Assembly: GCA_047601665.1 (NCBI GenBank)
Contig: JASGIT010000001.1
Location: 62,001-126,000, forward strand
Source of the DNA: JASGIT01 sp047601665
Lineage (GTDB): Bacteria; Pseudomonadota; Gammaproteobacteria; Burkholderiales; Burkholderiaceae_C
Direction of reading: 5' to 3'
DNA length: 64,000 bases
The notes under the pieces: generated by a model
Seen by the model: the letters and a program-made list of their open reading frames with translations, nothing else
What the model was told of the DNA's origin: nothing
The model's database searches: none
Shown: in pieces, positions 1-8,320 of the stretch
Layout of the letters: each line of letters begins with the position of its first letter
How positions within the stretch are numbered: position 1 is the first letter of the stretch
Translations under genes and position numbers: made by a program

Positions 1-1171
1 GGTAGCCCCAGCCCGCCAGGCCGAAGCTCTCCACCACCGTGGCCTTGCCGTTGCGGCCCGCGAAGGCCGCGTCGGTACCGCCGCCGACCATGGGCACCAG
101 GGTCAGCTGCTCGCCCAGCTCCTGGTAGATGGCCTGGCCCTTCTTCGCCAGCGCCAGCCCTTTTTCACCCGCCAGGAAGGCGGGGCGGTTCAGCTCCAGG
201 GTGACGGTGGTTTCCGTGTCCGGCACGTGCGGCGGGTTGTTCTTGATGGTGGCCTGCAGCGCCTCGATCAGCTTCTTCTCCACGCCGGGCTGCTTCATGC
301 GCACGTCGGCCACGGCGCTGGCGCTGGCGGGAATCTGGTTGAACGGGTTGCCGCCGGTCTTCGCGATCGTCCAGCTCATCTGCGCGCCAGGAATGTCCTT
401 GGCCAGGTTCTCGGTCTGCAGGATACGGTACGACAGCTCGGACAGCGCATTGCGGCCCTGCTCGGGCGCACCGCCCGCGTGCGCGGCACGGCCCTTGACC
501 TCCATCTTGGCCTCGGCAATGCCCGCCGCACCCAGCAGCAGGATGTGGTGCGGCGACACCGCCTTGCCGCCCGAGGGCTCGAACGACAGCACCACGTCGT
601 GCTGGTCGGCCAGCTTGGTGATCAGGTCGCTGGAGCCCTGCGAGCCCACCTCCTCGTCGGGGTTCATCATCACGGTAATGGTGTCGAAGTCGCGCCAGCC
701 CGCGTCCTTGAGGATCTGCAGGCCCGCCACGATCACCGCCAGGCCGCCCTTGTCGTCGGCGATGCCGGGGCCGTAGATGCGGTTGCCGTCCACCTTGAAC
801 GGCTGCGTGGCCAGAATGCCGGGCTGGTACACCGTGTCCATGTGGCCCTGCAGCATGATCTTGCGCTTGCCGGTGCCCTTGAGCGTGGCCACCAGGTTGT
901 CCGCCCCCGCGCCCGCCGTGGCGTGGATGCGCTCGGTCTTGAAGCCCAGCGCCTGCAGCCGCTTCTCCAGGCCGTCGGCCATCTTCAGCAGGCCGTCCTT
1001 CTGCTGGCTGCCGGACTCGATCAGCACCATCTCCTTCAGGTGCTCGATCACGGCGGGCTGCGCCTTCTGGGCGGCGGCGAGCAGGGGCGCGTCGGGCGCG
1101 GCCTGCGCGGCGCCGGCGGCCAGGGCCAGGGCGCCGACCAGGGGAAGAAGGCGGAAGGAAGGAATGCGCAT
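1..1171 (-). CDS. M20 family (CPG2-like) metallo-carboxypeptidase, 3' end cut by window edge
   Basis: Zinc carboxypeptidase/deacylase of the M20 family, nearest in layout to glutamate carboxypeptidase (CPG2 type), predicted to act in the periplasm. The ATG is preceded by GGAG eight bases upstream. About 390 codons are visible before the left edge, close to full family length. An N-terminal signal peptide runs to an AQA-type site near residue 24. Metal-ligand motifs follow in order: LQGHMDTVY, then GIADDKGG (bridging Asp), then NPDEEVGS (catalytic Glu pair). A dimerisation-domain RAAHAGG motif is in the middle. It is divergent from the following SDR gene. The substrate cannot be told from sequence; folate/glutamyl peptides are only a family guess. 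Confidence 0.88.
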   Translation of the reverse strand, partial: MRIPSFRLLPLVGALALAAGAAQAAPDAPLLAAAQKAQPAVIEHLKEMVLIESGSQQKDGLLKMADGLEKRLQALGFKTERIHATAGAGADNLVATLKGTGKRKIMLQGHMDTVYQPGILATQPFKVDGNRIYGPGIADDKGGLAVIVAGLQILKDAGWRDFDTITVMMNPDEEVGSQGSSDLITKLADQHDVVLSFEPSGGKAVSPHHILLLGAAGIAEAKMEVKGRAAHAGGAPEQGRNALSELSYRILQTENLAKDIPGAQMSWTIAKTGGNPFNQIPASASAVADVRMKQPGVEKKLIEALQATIKNNPPHVPDTETTVTLELNRPAFLAGEKGLALAKKGQAIYQELGEQLTLVPMVGGGTDAAFAGRNGKATVVESFGLAGWGY

Positions 1172-1263
1172 CGGATGTCTCCTCTTGGTTATGAAGGCCC
1201 GCAGGATAGAGGCTGTGGCCACGGCCCGTGAGGAACACGGGCGACAGGACTAACATCGCCCGG

Positions 1264-2016
1264 ATGACCCAGCACCTCTACCTTCTCACCGGCAGCTCGC
1301 GCGGCATGGGCATGGCCCTGGCGCGGCAGCTGCTGCAGCCCGGCCATACCGTGATCGGCCTGGCGCGCACGCCGAATGCCGGACTGGCGGCCCCCGCAGG
1401 TGGCGCGCTGGAGCAGTGGGCCACCGACCTGGCCCGGCCCGAGCAGGCCGCCGAGCAACTGCGCGCCTGGCTGGCCGCCCAGGACCCGGCCCGCTTCGCC
1501 AGCGCCACGCTCATCAACAACGCGGGGGTGATCCCGCGCCTGGAGCCGCTGTCCGCCAGCAGCCCGGCCGACGTGCAGAACGCCCTGCGCGTGGGGCTGG
1601 AGGCGCCCATGCTGCTCACCGCCGCCTTCCTGGGCGCGACCGAGGGCTGGGGCGCGCTGCCGCGCAAGGTGCTCAACATCTCGTCCGGCCTGGGGCGGCG
1701 CGCGCAGGCGTCGCAGGCGGCCTATTGCGCGGCCAAGGCGGGCATGGACCATTTCACGCGCTGCGTGGCGCTGGACGAGGCGGGCAAGCCGCACGGGGCC
1801 AAGGTATGCTCGCTGGCCCCCGGCGTGATCGACACGGACATGCAGGCGCAGTTGCGCGGCGCCGACCCTACAGCCTTCCCCGACGCGGCGAGCTTTGCCC
1901 GGCTCAAGGCCGATGGACTGCTCACCTCGCCCGAGGACGCGGCGGCGCGCGTGCTCGCGTGGCTGCGCCGCGCGGACTTCGGCGCGCAGCCCGTGGCCGA
2001 TGTCCGCGAGGGCTGA
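1264..2016 (+). CDS. SDR family NAD(P)-dependent oxidoreductase
   Basis: Classical short-chain dehydrogenase/reductase, 250 residues, predicted cytosolic. The nucleotide-binding motif TGSSRGMG is at residues 9-16, NNAG at 85-88, and the catalytic pair Y154/K158 lies in a YxxxK motif. The ATG at 1264 puts the Rossmann start at the usual distance from the N-terminus; an upstream in-frame start at 1228 would add 12 unlikely residues. The pattern resembles sepiapterin/benzil reductase-like SDRs, but the substrate is unknown. It is divergent from the M20 gene with about 90 bp between starts. A dispersed repeat begins about 10 bp after the stop. Confidence 0.85.
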   Translation: MTQHLYLLTGSSRGMGMALARQLLQPGHTVIGLARTPNAGLAAPAGGALEQWATDLARPEQAAEQLRAWLAAQDPARFASATLINNAGVIPRLEPLSASSPADVQNALRVGLEAPMLLTAAFLGATEGWGALPRKVLNISSGLGRRAQASQAAYCAAKAGMDHFTRCVALDEAGKPHGAKVCSLAPGVIDTDMQAQLRGADPTAFPDAASFARLKADGLLTSPEDAAARVLAWLRRADFGAQPVADVREG

Positions 2017-2026
2017 TTCACTCCTC

Positions 2027-2082
2027 TTTTGATAGCTGCCAGCGCTCGTCCTGCCTAGGCTGGCGGCCTATTTCGCTTGAAA
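2027..2082 (+). repeat. Dispersed Comamonadaceae-type repeat, copy A
   Basis: Intergenic copy of a short repeat found about a dozen times in this window. Recognisable blocks are TTTTGATAGCTGCCAGCGC at the left, a variable middle, then GGCTGGCGGCC and TTTCGCTTGAAA at the right. It fills the gap between the SDR stop and the Bug receptor start and may supply the leader of the latter. Confidence 0.75.
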
Positions 2083-2094
2083 GTACCGAAACAC

Positions 2095-3075
2095 ATGCTT
2101 CGCCGCCAACTCCTCGCCCTCTCCGCCCTGTCCCTTGCCACAGGCACGAATATCCCGGCCCTGGCCCAGACGCCCTACCCCGGCACCAAGCCCGTGCGCC
2201 TGATCGTGCCCTTCCCGCCCGGCGGCGGCACGGACATATTGGCGCGGCTGGTGGCGACCAAGCTGACGGAGGTCGACCACTGGACGGTGGTGCCCGACAA
2301 CCGCGCGGGCGCGGGCGGCACCATCGGCATCACCGAGGCCGTGAAGGCCGCGCCCACGGGCTACGACCTCGTCATGGGCCAGAAGGACAACCTCGTCATC
2401 GGCCCCTGGCTGTACCGGAACCTGCACTGGAACCCGACCAAGGACCTGGAGGCCGTGGCGCACGTGGCCTACACGCCCATCGTCATCGCCACCGGCGCGC
2501 ACTCCCGCTTCAAGACCCTGGCCGACGTGGTGGCCGCCGCCAAGGCCGCGCCGGGCCGCATCACCTACGGCTCGCCGGGCAACGGCACGTCCATCCACCT
2601 GGCGGGCGACCTGTTCGGCAAGGCGGCGGGCATCCAGCTCACGCACGTGCCGTACAAGGGCTCGAACCCCGCGATGATGGACGCGCTGGCGGGCAACGTG
2701 GACCTGCTGGTGTCATCCGTGCCCTCGGCCATGGGGCAGCTCAAGTCGGGCAAGCTGCGGGCGCTGGCGGTCACGTCGATCAAGCACAGCTCGTCGCTGC
2801 CCGACGTGCCCACGGTGGCCGAGTCGGGCTTCCAGGGCTTCGACGTGAGTACCTGGTACGGCGTGCTGGCCCCCGCGGGAACGCCCGCGAACGTGGTGCA
2901 GACGGTCAACACCGCCGTGAACCAGCTGCTCGCGCGGCCCGACGTGCAGGCCGCCATCAAGGACCAGGGCGCGGAGCCCGAGGCGATGAGCCCGGCGCAG
3001 TTCGCCGCGCTGCTCAAGAACGACTACGCGAAATGGAAGGGCATCGTGGAAGCGTCCGGCGCCCGCATCGAGTAA
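2095..3075 (+). CDS. Bug/TctC family periplasmic solute-binding protein
   Basis: Tripartite tricarboxylate transporter receptor (Bug) family, 326 residues, which binds carboxylates in the periplasm. A signal peptide ends near an ALAQ site around residue 25. The typical opening motif PVRLIVPFPPGGGTD follows, then DNRAGAGGTIG, and the HVPYKGSNPA motif in the middle. ATG 2095 is preferred over an upstream TTG at 2077, which would lengthen the N-terminus ahead of the signal peptide. No TctA/TctB membrane genes are nearby, as is usual for orphan Bug proteins. Its stop codon abuts the stop of the convergent stress-protein gene with no spacer. Confidence 0.88.
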   Translation: MLRRQLLALSALSLATGTNIPALAQTPYPGTKPVRLIVPFPPGGGTDILARLVATKLTEVDHWTVVPDNRAGAGGTIGITEAVKAAPTGYDLVMGQKDNLVIGPWLYRNLHWNPTKDLEAVAHVAYTPIVIATGAHSRFKTLADVVAAAKAAPGRITYGSPGNGTSIHLAGDLFGKAAGIQLTHVPYKGSNPAMMDALAGNVDLLVSSVPSAMGQLKSGKLRALAVTSIKHSSSLPDVPTVAESGFQGFDVSTWYGVLAPAGTPANVVQTVNTAVNQLLARPDVQAAIKDQGAEPEAMSPAQFAALLKNDYAKWKGIVEASGARIE

Positions 3076-3513
3076 TCAATCCCGCACCACGAGCACGGGC
3101 ACGTGCACCACGCGCAGCACGCGCGCCGTCGTGCTGCCGAGCATGAGGTGCCGCAGGCCCTTGCGGCCATGCGAGCCCATCACGATCAGGTCGGCCCCGG
3201 TGCTCTTGAGCACGCGCTCCACGCCTTCGTGCACGGCGTGGTCTTCGTCCACCACGGTGGTCACCTTCACGCCCGCGTCCGTGCAGGCCTTGCGCACCAT
3301 GTCCAGCGCCAGCTGGGCCTCGGTGTTGGCCGCGCTGATGTACTGCGACTGGCCGTAGGCGAAGTCCGCGCCCACGCCGGTGAAGGGGTACGGGTCGATC
3401 ACGTACAGCGCCGTCACCTCGGCGCCAAAGGCCTTGGCCAAACCCACGGCCTTGTCCACGGCCTTGGCGGCGGTGTCCGAGCCGTCGACGGGAACCAGAA
3501 TGTGTTGGAACAT
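3076..3513 (-). CDS. Universal stress protein, UspA family
   Basis: Single-domain Usp of 145 residues. It begins with the family pattern ILVPVDGSDTAAKAVDKA and ends with the nucleotide-binding motif GSHGRKGLRHLMLGST, then VPVLVVRD. The G-2x-G-9x-G-(S/T) signature of ATP-binding Usps is present. The 145-residue length is normal. It is convergent with the Bug receptor, and the 2OG oxygenase gene lies upstream on the same strand across a 57 bp gap. Role: stress survival or signalling in the cytosol; the exact trigger is not readable here. Confidence 0.9.
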   Translation of the reverse strand: MFQHILVPVDGSDTAAKAVDKAVGLAKAFGAEVTALYVIDPYPFTGVGADFAYGQSQYISAANTEAQLALDMVRKACTDAGVKVTTVVDEDHAVHEGVERVLKSTGADLIVMGSHGRKGLRHLMLGSTTARVLRVVHVPVLVVRD

Positions 3514-3570
3514 GGCGAGCCTCCGTTGGTTGTGAGAATGGGAACGGAACGTTCGACCCGCCCCGGCGCG

Positions 3571-4326
3571 CTATGGTTCCCCGTCGCCCTGGAAGGCCCC
3601 GCGCCGGCAGGTGACCACCAGCGTGTCGCGGCAGCCGCCCGGCGCGGCGGGCTGGATGGGCGTGGTCTCGTGGATCATGCGCGCGTCGTCCAGCAGCAGC
3701 ACCGACCAGGGCTCGGTCAGCGTGAAGCGCTGGCCGCTCGGCCCCGTGGCCTCGAACACGCGGGTCTCGCCACCCTTCACGCCTTCGCGGCCCACCAGGA
3801 ACACGGCCACCAGGTCCACGCCATCGCGGTGCGCGCCCTCGGGCGTGGGCCGGCCGATGCCGTCGGAGGTGTCGATGCGGAACTGGTGCGCCTCGACGTG
3901 CCACGCGATCGGCTCGCCGCGCGCGAACACCGCGTCGGACAGATGGCCCAGCGCCACCAGCAGCCGCTGCCACGCGGGCTGGGCCACCGTGGCGTCGAGC
4001 ATGGGGGCGAACCAGCGCTGCATCCCGCCGTGCAGCGCGTTGTATTCCACGGGCTGCCAGTGGGCGCGGTGCGGCGTCTGGCGCACAGCGTCGCCCTGCA
4101 CCACGAAGCACGCATGGCGGCGGCGGCGGTAGCGGCCGCCGTCCTTCAGAAAATCGTCGGGCGGCAGGTCGCGCCAGTCGGCGGCCAGCGCCTCCAGGTC
4201 AGGCAGCTTCACGCCGATCCAGCGCGCCACGTCCTCGGGCCGCAGCACGGCGTAGCCGGTGTGGCGCAGCGCCTGGGCGGCTTGTTCGGGGTCGGTATAG
4301 GGCGGGGAAAAGCTGACGTGCGACAT
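3571..4326 (-). CDS. 2-oxoglutarate/Fe(II)-dependent dioxygenase family protein
   Basis: Protein of 251 residues resembling the 2OG-Fe oxygenase family that includes amino-acid hydroxylases of the isoleucine dioxygenase type. The iron facial triad is readable: the HxD pair in GAHRDGVDLVAVF and a distal His in MIHETTPI. RDTLVVTCR then supplies the Arg expected to bind 2-oxoglutarate. An EAHQFRID strand precedes the HxD motif. The start at 4326 (MSHVSF) is chosen because the longer 4383 start would run into the serB promoter region. It is divergent from serB with 60 bp between starts. Substrate unknown; a free amino acid is a family-based guess. Confidence 0.72.
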   Translation of the reverse strand: MSHVSFSPPYTDPEQAAQALRHTGYAVLRPEDVARWIGVKLPDLEALAADWRDLPPDDFLKDGGRYRRRRHACFVVQGDAVRQTPHRAHWQPVEYNALHGGMQRWFAPMLDATVAQPAWQRLLVALGHLSDAVFARGEPIAWHVEAHQFRIDTSDGIGRPTPEGAHRDGVDLVAVFLVGREGVKGGETRVFEATGPSGQRFTLTEPWSVLLLDDARMIHETTPIQPAAPGGCRDTLVVTCRRGAFQGDGEP

Positions 4327-4386
4327 GGCCGAATAGCTTAGCGCCCCCGGTCTACCATTGCGGGTTCCGACTGCTTTGCCCATTAC

Positions 4387-5100
4387 ATGACTTCATCTAC
4401 CGAATTCGCCCCTGGCCTTGTTACCCAAGGCATCACCGCCCCGCTGCGCCTGGCCGACTACAAGCTCATCGCCTTCGACATGGATTCCACGCTCATCAGC
4501 ATCGAGTGCGTGGACGAGATCGCCGCCGCCGTGGGCCGCAAGGACGAGGTCGCCGCGATCACCGAGGCCGCCATGCAGGGCATCATCACCGACTACAAGG
4601 AAAGCCTGCGCCAGCGCGTGGCCCTGCTGCGCGGGGTGACGGTGGCGCAGTTGAACGCGGTCTACACCGAGCGCCTGCGCTTCAACCCCGGCGCGCGGGA
4701 ACTGGTCAGCGCCGCCAAGGCCGCGGGGCTGGCCACGCTGCTGGTGTCGGGCGGGTTCACCCATTTCTCCGACCGCGTGAAGGCCCATCTGGGCCTGGAC
4801 TTCACGCGGTCGAACCAGCTGGAGGTGGCGAACGGCCGGCTCACGGGCCGCATGATCGACCAGCCCTGGGGCGACATCTGCGACGGCGCGGAAAAGCGCC
4901 GCACGCTGCTGGAGCTCGCCTCCCTCATGGGCATTCCGCCCGCCCAGTGCATCGCCGTGGGCGACGGCGCGAACGACCTGCCCATGATGGGTGCGGCCGG
5001 CCTCTCGGTGGCCTACCACGCCAAGCCCAAGGTGCGCTCCCAGGCCAAGGTGGCCATCAACGAAGGCGGACTGGACCGGCTGCTCGAAGTGCTGCGCTGA
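4387..5100 (+). CDS. serB: Phosphoserine phosphatase
   Basis: HAD-superfamily phosphatase catalysing the last step of serine synthesis (phosphoserine to serine). HAD motif I is AFDMDSTLI with nucleophile D31 and acid/base D33. Motif II is LLVSGGFTHF and motif III/IV is AVGDGANDLPMMG. The substrate-specificity cap is SIECVDEIA. At 237 residues it lacks the N-terminal ACT-like extension of the E. coli enzyme. It is followed by a 20 bp perfect-arm palindrome rather than a U-run terminator. Confidence 0.94.
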   Translation: MTSSTEFAPGLVTQGITAPLRLADYKLIAFDMDSTLISIECVDEIAAAVGRKDEVAAITEAAMQGIITDYKESLRQRVALLRGVTVAQLNAVYTERLRFNPGARELVSAAKAAGLATLLVSGGFTHFSDRVKAHLGLDFTRSNQLEVANGRLTGRMIDQPWGDICDGAEKRRTLLELASLMGIPPAQCIAVGDGANDLPMMGAAGLSVAYHAKPKVRSQAKVAINEGGLDRLLEVLR

Positions 5101-5108
5101 TTTTTCAG

Positions 5109-5150
5109 ATAAAGACCGCCGTCTTTATATTGATATGAATTTAAAGACGT
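5109..5150. promoter_or_regulatory. Palindromic operator candidate upstream of metQ
   Basis: A perfect 8-4-8 inverted repeat, ATAAAGAC-CGCC-GTCTTTAT, lies at 5109-5128 and a third half-site TAAAGAC at 5142-5148. This AT-rich patch stands out in GC-rich surroundings. It lacks a trailing T-run, so a regulator site for metQ is more likely than a serB terminator. Which regulator binds is unknown; a methionine-pathway repressor is an inference from the downstream gene. Confidence 0.5.
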
Positions 5151-5213
5151 AGCCCGCGCGCCTTCCAGCCCGTAAACTACGGCCCCTTTCCATTTGATAC
5201 AGGTACAAGCCAC

Positions 5214-6002
5214 ATGCTGAAAAAAGCCCTCTCCGCCCTGGCGATCGCCTCGCTGGCCCTGGCCGCGCACGCCGCCGACGTGGTGCTCAAGGTCGGCGCC
5301 ACCGCCGTGCCGCACGCCGAAATCCTCAACTTCGTCAAGCCCCGCCTCAAGGCCGAGGGCGTGGACCTGCAAATCCGCGAATTCAGCGACTACGTGCAGC
5401 CCAACGTGGCCGTGGAAGACAAGCAGCTCGACGCCAACTTCTTCCAGCACCAGCCCTACCTCGACAGCTTTAACAAGGACCACAAGACCCACCTCGTCAC
5501 GGTGCCGGGCGGCAAGGTGCACGTGGAGCCCTTCGGCGCGTATTCCAAGAAGATCAAGGCGATCGCCGACCTGAGGGAAGGCGCGACGGTGGCCATCCCC
5601 AACGACCCGTCGAACGGCGGCCGCGCGCTGATCCTGCTGGCCAAGCAGGGCCTGATCGAACTCAAGGACCCCAAGAGCCTGACCCCCACGCCGCTGGACG
5701 TGGTGAAGAACCCCAAGAAGCTCAAGTTCCGCGAACTCGAGGCCCCGCTGCTGCCGCGCGCGCTGGACGACGTGGACATGGCCCTGATCAACACCAACTA
5801 CGCCATCGAGGCCAAGCTCAACCCCACCAAGGACGCGCTGTTCATCGAAGGCGCGGACTCGCCCTACACCAATATCATCGTGGCCCGCGCCGACCGCGCC
5901 AACGACCCGGCCATCGCCAAGCTGGTCAAGGCGCTGCACACGCCCGAGGTGAAGAAGTTCATCCTCGACAAGTACAAGGGCGCCGTGGTCCCGGCGTTCT
6001 GA
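5214..6002 (+). CDS. metQ: MetQ/NlpA family methionine-type ABC transporter substrate-binding protein
   Basis: Periplasmic binding protein of the NlpA/MetQ family, 262 residues, expected to deliver methionine (or a related compound) to a MetNI importer. The signal peptide ends at AAHAAD near residue 20. Family landmarks are VGATAVPHAEIL, LDANFFQHQPYLDSFN, the VEPFGAYSKKIK strand, AIPNDPSNGGRALILL, and ALINTNYAIEA near the C-terminus. There is no lipobox Cys, unlike most MetQ proteins, so it may be soluble in the periplasm. No metN or metI genes adjoin it, so it is an orphan here. Confidence 0.87.
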   Translation: MLKKALSALAIASLALAAHAADVVLKVGATAVPHAEILNFVKPRLKAEGVDLQIREFSDYVQPNVAVEDKQLDANFFQHQPYLDSFNKDHKTHLVTVPGGKVHVEPFGAYSKKIKAIADLREGATVAIPNDPSNGGRALILLAKQGLIELKDPKSLTPTPLDVVKNPKKLKFRELEAPLLPRALDDVDMALINTNYAIEAKLNPTKDALFIEGADSPYTNIIVARADRANDPAIAKLVKALHTPEVKKFILDKYKGAVVPAF

Positions 6003-6282
6003 GCCCCGCTTCCTCCGCTACACGCCCCTCGTCCGAGGCAATGCCGCTCACTTAGCAGCCCGGACCTGCTTGAGCGGATAGCGCGAAGGCGGTTTCTTCA
6101 CAACACGGGGGCACTGTCGCCCCCGTCGTTGTTTGAGCAGCAATTGGCCAGCCATGCGCTGGCGCCGCCTGATCAAGCTCTTGGGCAACAGCCCCGCACT
6201 GATGCTCGCCAGGCCGCCATGGCAATCCCTGGTGCGATGGCGATTTACAAACGTAGATTGATTTTGAACCCACCGAGGTCGT
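6003..6282. other. Gene-poor stretch with an unassigned small ORF (possible remnant)
   Basis: About 280 bp between metQ and the PadR promoter. A CGGGGGCACTGTCGCCCCCG-like hairpin sits at about 6106-6125. A short plus-strand reading frame from ATG 6154 to a TGA ending near 6261 would encode 35 basic, aromatic-rich residues starting MRWRRLIKLLGNSPAL. The frame stays open upstream to about 6082, so it could be the tail of a decayed larger gene such as a transposase, but I do not recognise it. No credible ribosome binding site was seen. Confidence 0.3.
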
Positions 6283-6317
6283 TTGACATATATGACTACT
6301 CTTGTGAGAATAGTCTC
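6283..6317 (+). promoter_or_regulatory. padR promoter with palindromic operator
   Basis: A consensus -35 TTGACA is at 6283-6288. About 17 bases on is a -10-like GAGAAT. The imperfect palindrome GACTACTCT-TGTG-AGAATAGTC (one mismatch) covers 6294-6315, between the -35 box and the ATG. This arrangement suggests autorepression by the PadR protein. Confidence 0.6.
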
Positions 6318-6890
6318 ATGTCAAGCATTCGACTCTACATCCTCGGTGTCCTCGCCAACGAAGGCGAGATGCACGGCCACCAGATCCGCCAGCTCGCGGA
6401 CAAGGAGTACGTCACCTTTTGGACCGACATTTCCGTCGGCGCCCTCTACGGTGCGCTTAAGCGCTTGGCGGGCGATGGGCTCATCGAAGAGGCGCGCATC
6501 GAGCGGGAAGGCGGTTACCCCGAACGCCAGATCTGGCGGATTACCGCCGAAGGCCGCGCCGCTCTCGCCCGGCTGCGCGAGGAAGGGCTCAGCGAAGTCG
6601 TGTTCCGCCCCGACCCTTTCGACCTCGCGATGTCGCGGCTGGACCAGGACCGACTCGATGAGCTACCGGCAGTGCTGGAACTGCGCCTGCAACGGCTGCG
6701 CGAGATGCTCGCCCACGAGCGCGCCGCGATCGAAAAGTTCGCGCAGAACCTGAGCGCGAACGAGAAGTTCGTCGCTCGCCACCGCGACGCCCGGCTCGCG
6801 GCCGAGATCACATGGCACGAGTCTTTGCTGGAGGGCCTGCCCGAGATCCTCGCCGACGAGAAGAAGCGTCAGAAAGACCACCGCCAATGA
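6318..6890 (+). CDS. PadR family transcriptional regulator
   Basis: DNA-binding repressor of 190 residues. The N-terminal winged helix is typical of PadR: LYILGVLANEGEMHGHQI, then the VSVGALYGALKRLAGDGLIE-like recognition helix (here ISVGALYGAL), then the wing EGGYPERQIWRITAEGRA. The C-terminal half is a helical dimerisation domain with a coiled-coil segment. The ATG at 6318 follows the palindromic operator directly; longer in-frame starts would include the operator. It overlaps the efflux gene by ATGA, so the two are cotranscribed. Codon use is less extreme than in flanking genes, hinting at acquisition from elsewhere. Confidence 0.9.
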   Translation: MSSIRLYILGVLANEGEMHGHQIRQLADKEYVTFWTDISVGALYGALKRLAGDGLIEEARIEREGGYPERQIWRITAEGRAALARLREEGLSEVVFRPDPFDLAMSRLDQDRLDELPAVLELRLQRLREMLAHERAAIEKFAQNLSANEKFVARHRDARLAAEITWHESLLEGLPEILADEKKRQKDHRQ

Positions 6891-8287
6891 CGACTGCCAA
6901 TGAACCATTTTCGCCCGCTCTACGCCGCTCGATAGGCGTCGTAATGATCGGTGCGTCGCTGTCGTTTCTGGACACGACGATCGTCAACGTCGCCGTGCAT
7001 ACCCTCTCGGTTGACTTGCACGCCGGACTAGGTGCCGTGCAGTGGGTGGTGACCGCATACCTTCTCGCGCTCGCAGCCGTCATCCCCGTGACCGGCTGGG
7101 CGGCTCGTCGCGTTGGCGCCAGCCGACTGTATGTCGCGGCGCTCGCGATGTTCACCGTCGGCTCCGTGTTGTGCGCGTGTTCGCAGAACGTGGAGATGCT
7201 GGTAGCCTCCCGGGTACTGCAAGGCATCGGCGGCGGGGCGATCATGCCGGTCGGCACGATGATCTGGACTGCGCAGTCCTCGAAGGCGCAGATGGGACGG
7301 GTGATGGCCGTGATCGCGATACCGGTCATCCTTGCCCCTACGCTCGGCCCCACGGTCGGCGGCCTGCTTATTGAATACATCAACTGGCAAGCGATCTTCT
7401 GGCTTAACGTTCCCTTCGGCATCGCCGGTGTCGTACTCGCCCTGCGGCTGCTTCCCAAGGACGAGGGGGGCAACATGGGGCGGCTAGACGTGACCGGCCT
7501 GATCCTGGCCTCCGCCGGAGTCGTGGGTATCACCTACGGCTTGGCGGAGTTCGGCGCAGCGGCTGCGCTGAACATGGCCACTACCGCTGGGCTGCTGATC
7601 GGGGTGGCCGCCCTGGCCGCCTTCGTCGTGCACGCGCTGCGAGCGAAGCAGCCGCTGCTCGACCTCGGGCTGTATGCCAGTCCAATGTTCACTGCCGCAT
7701 CGATCGCTACCCTCACACTCGGCGCCGCGAACTACGGCGGGATGATCCTCATGCCGCTGTACTTCCAGACCGTTCGTGGCGAGAGCGTGATCATCGCCGG
7801 GCTCCTGGTCGCGCCGACCGGGCTCGGCGCATTGCTCTCGGCGCCGCTGATCGACCGCCATGGAGCCGGAATTACCTCCTTTGTCGGCGCCGCACTCTTG
7901 GCGATCTGCACCATCCCGTTCGTGTTCTTAACCTCCACGACTTCCTACGCGCTACTGTGCTGCCTCATGGTCATCAGAGGGCTCGGGTTCGGCCTGTCGA
8001 TCATCCCGGCGATGACCGCTGCCTATCGGGTTCTGCCACAGGACAAGGTTCCCGACGCCACCCCGCAACTCAATGTCCTCCAACGCGTGGGCGGCGCGAT
8101 CGGCACCGCCGTGTTCACCGTCGTCCTCAACGACCAACTCCGCCACCAACCCACGCCCGCGGGACAAGCCAGCGGATTCGGGGCCACATTCCTATGGGTA
8201 CTGGCGATCACGATCATTGCCACGGTCACCACGCTCCTGCTTGCCTACACCGAACGCCACGCCCCACAACGCGCCAACACGCCCTAA
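6887..8287 (+). CDS. DHA2 (EmrB/QacA) family MFS drug efflux transporter
   Basis: Major facilitator permease of 466 residues with roughly 14 predicted membrane segments. The first helix carries the DHA2 motif SFLDTTIVNVAV. The next loop carries GWAARRVGASRLY (motif A-like), and motif C-like GLLLAP-type segments follow. It opens by ATGA overlap with padR, so regulator and pump form one unit. Function: proton-driven export of toxic compounds across the inner membrane; no outer-membrane or adaptor gene accompanies it. The sequence is reminiscent of actinobacterial pumps (my impression, not a search). Confidence 0.87.
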   Translation: MTTANEPFSPALRRSIGVVMIGASLSFLDTTIVNVAVHTLSVDLHAGLGAVQWVVTAYLLALAAVIPVTGWAARRVGASRLYVAALAMFTVGSVLCACSQNVEMLVASRVLQGIGGGAIMPVGTMIWTAQSSKAQMGRVMAVIAIPVILAPTLGPTVGGLLIEYINWQAIFWLNVPFGIAGVVLALRLLPKDEGGNMGRLDVTGLILASAGVVGITYGLAEFGAAAALNMATTAGLLIGVAALAAFVVHALRAKQPLLDLGLYASPMFTAASIATLTLGAANYGGMILMPLYFQTVRGESVIIAGLLVAPTGLGALLSAPLIDRHGAGITSFVGAALLAICTIPFVFLTSTTSYALLCCLMVIRGLGFGLSIIPAMTAAYRVLPQDKVPDATPQLNVLQRVGGAIGTAVFTVVLNDQLRHQPTPAGQASGFGATFLWVLAITIIATVTTLLLAYTERHAPQRANTP

Positions 8288-8320
8288 GTCGAGGGGGACA
8301 ACGGTGCCGACCGCTAGCAC

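Noticed and set aside
5101..5130. serB rho-independent terminator
   Set aside because: The hairpin arms are AT-rich and no T-run follows; a regulatory palindrome fits better.
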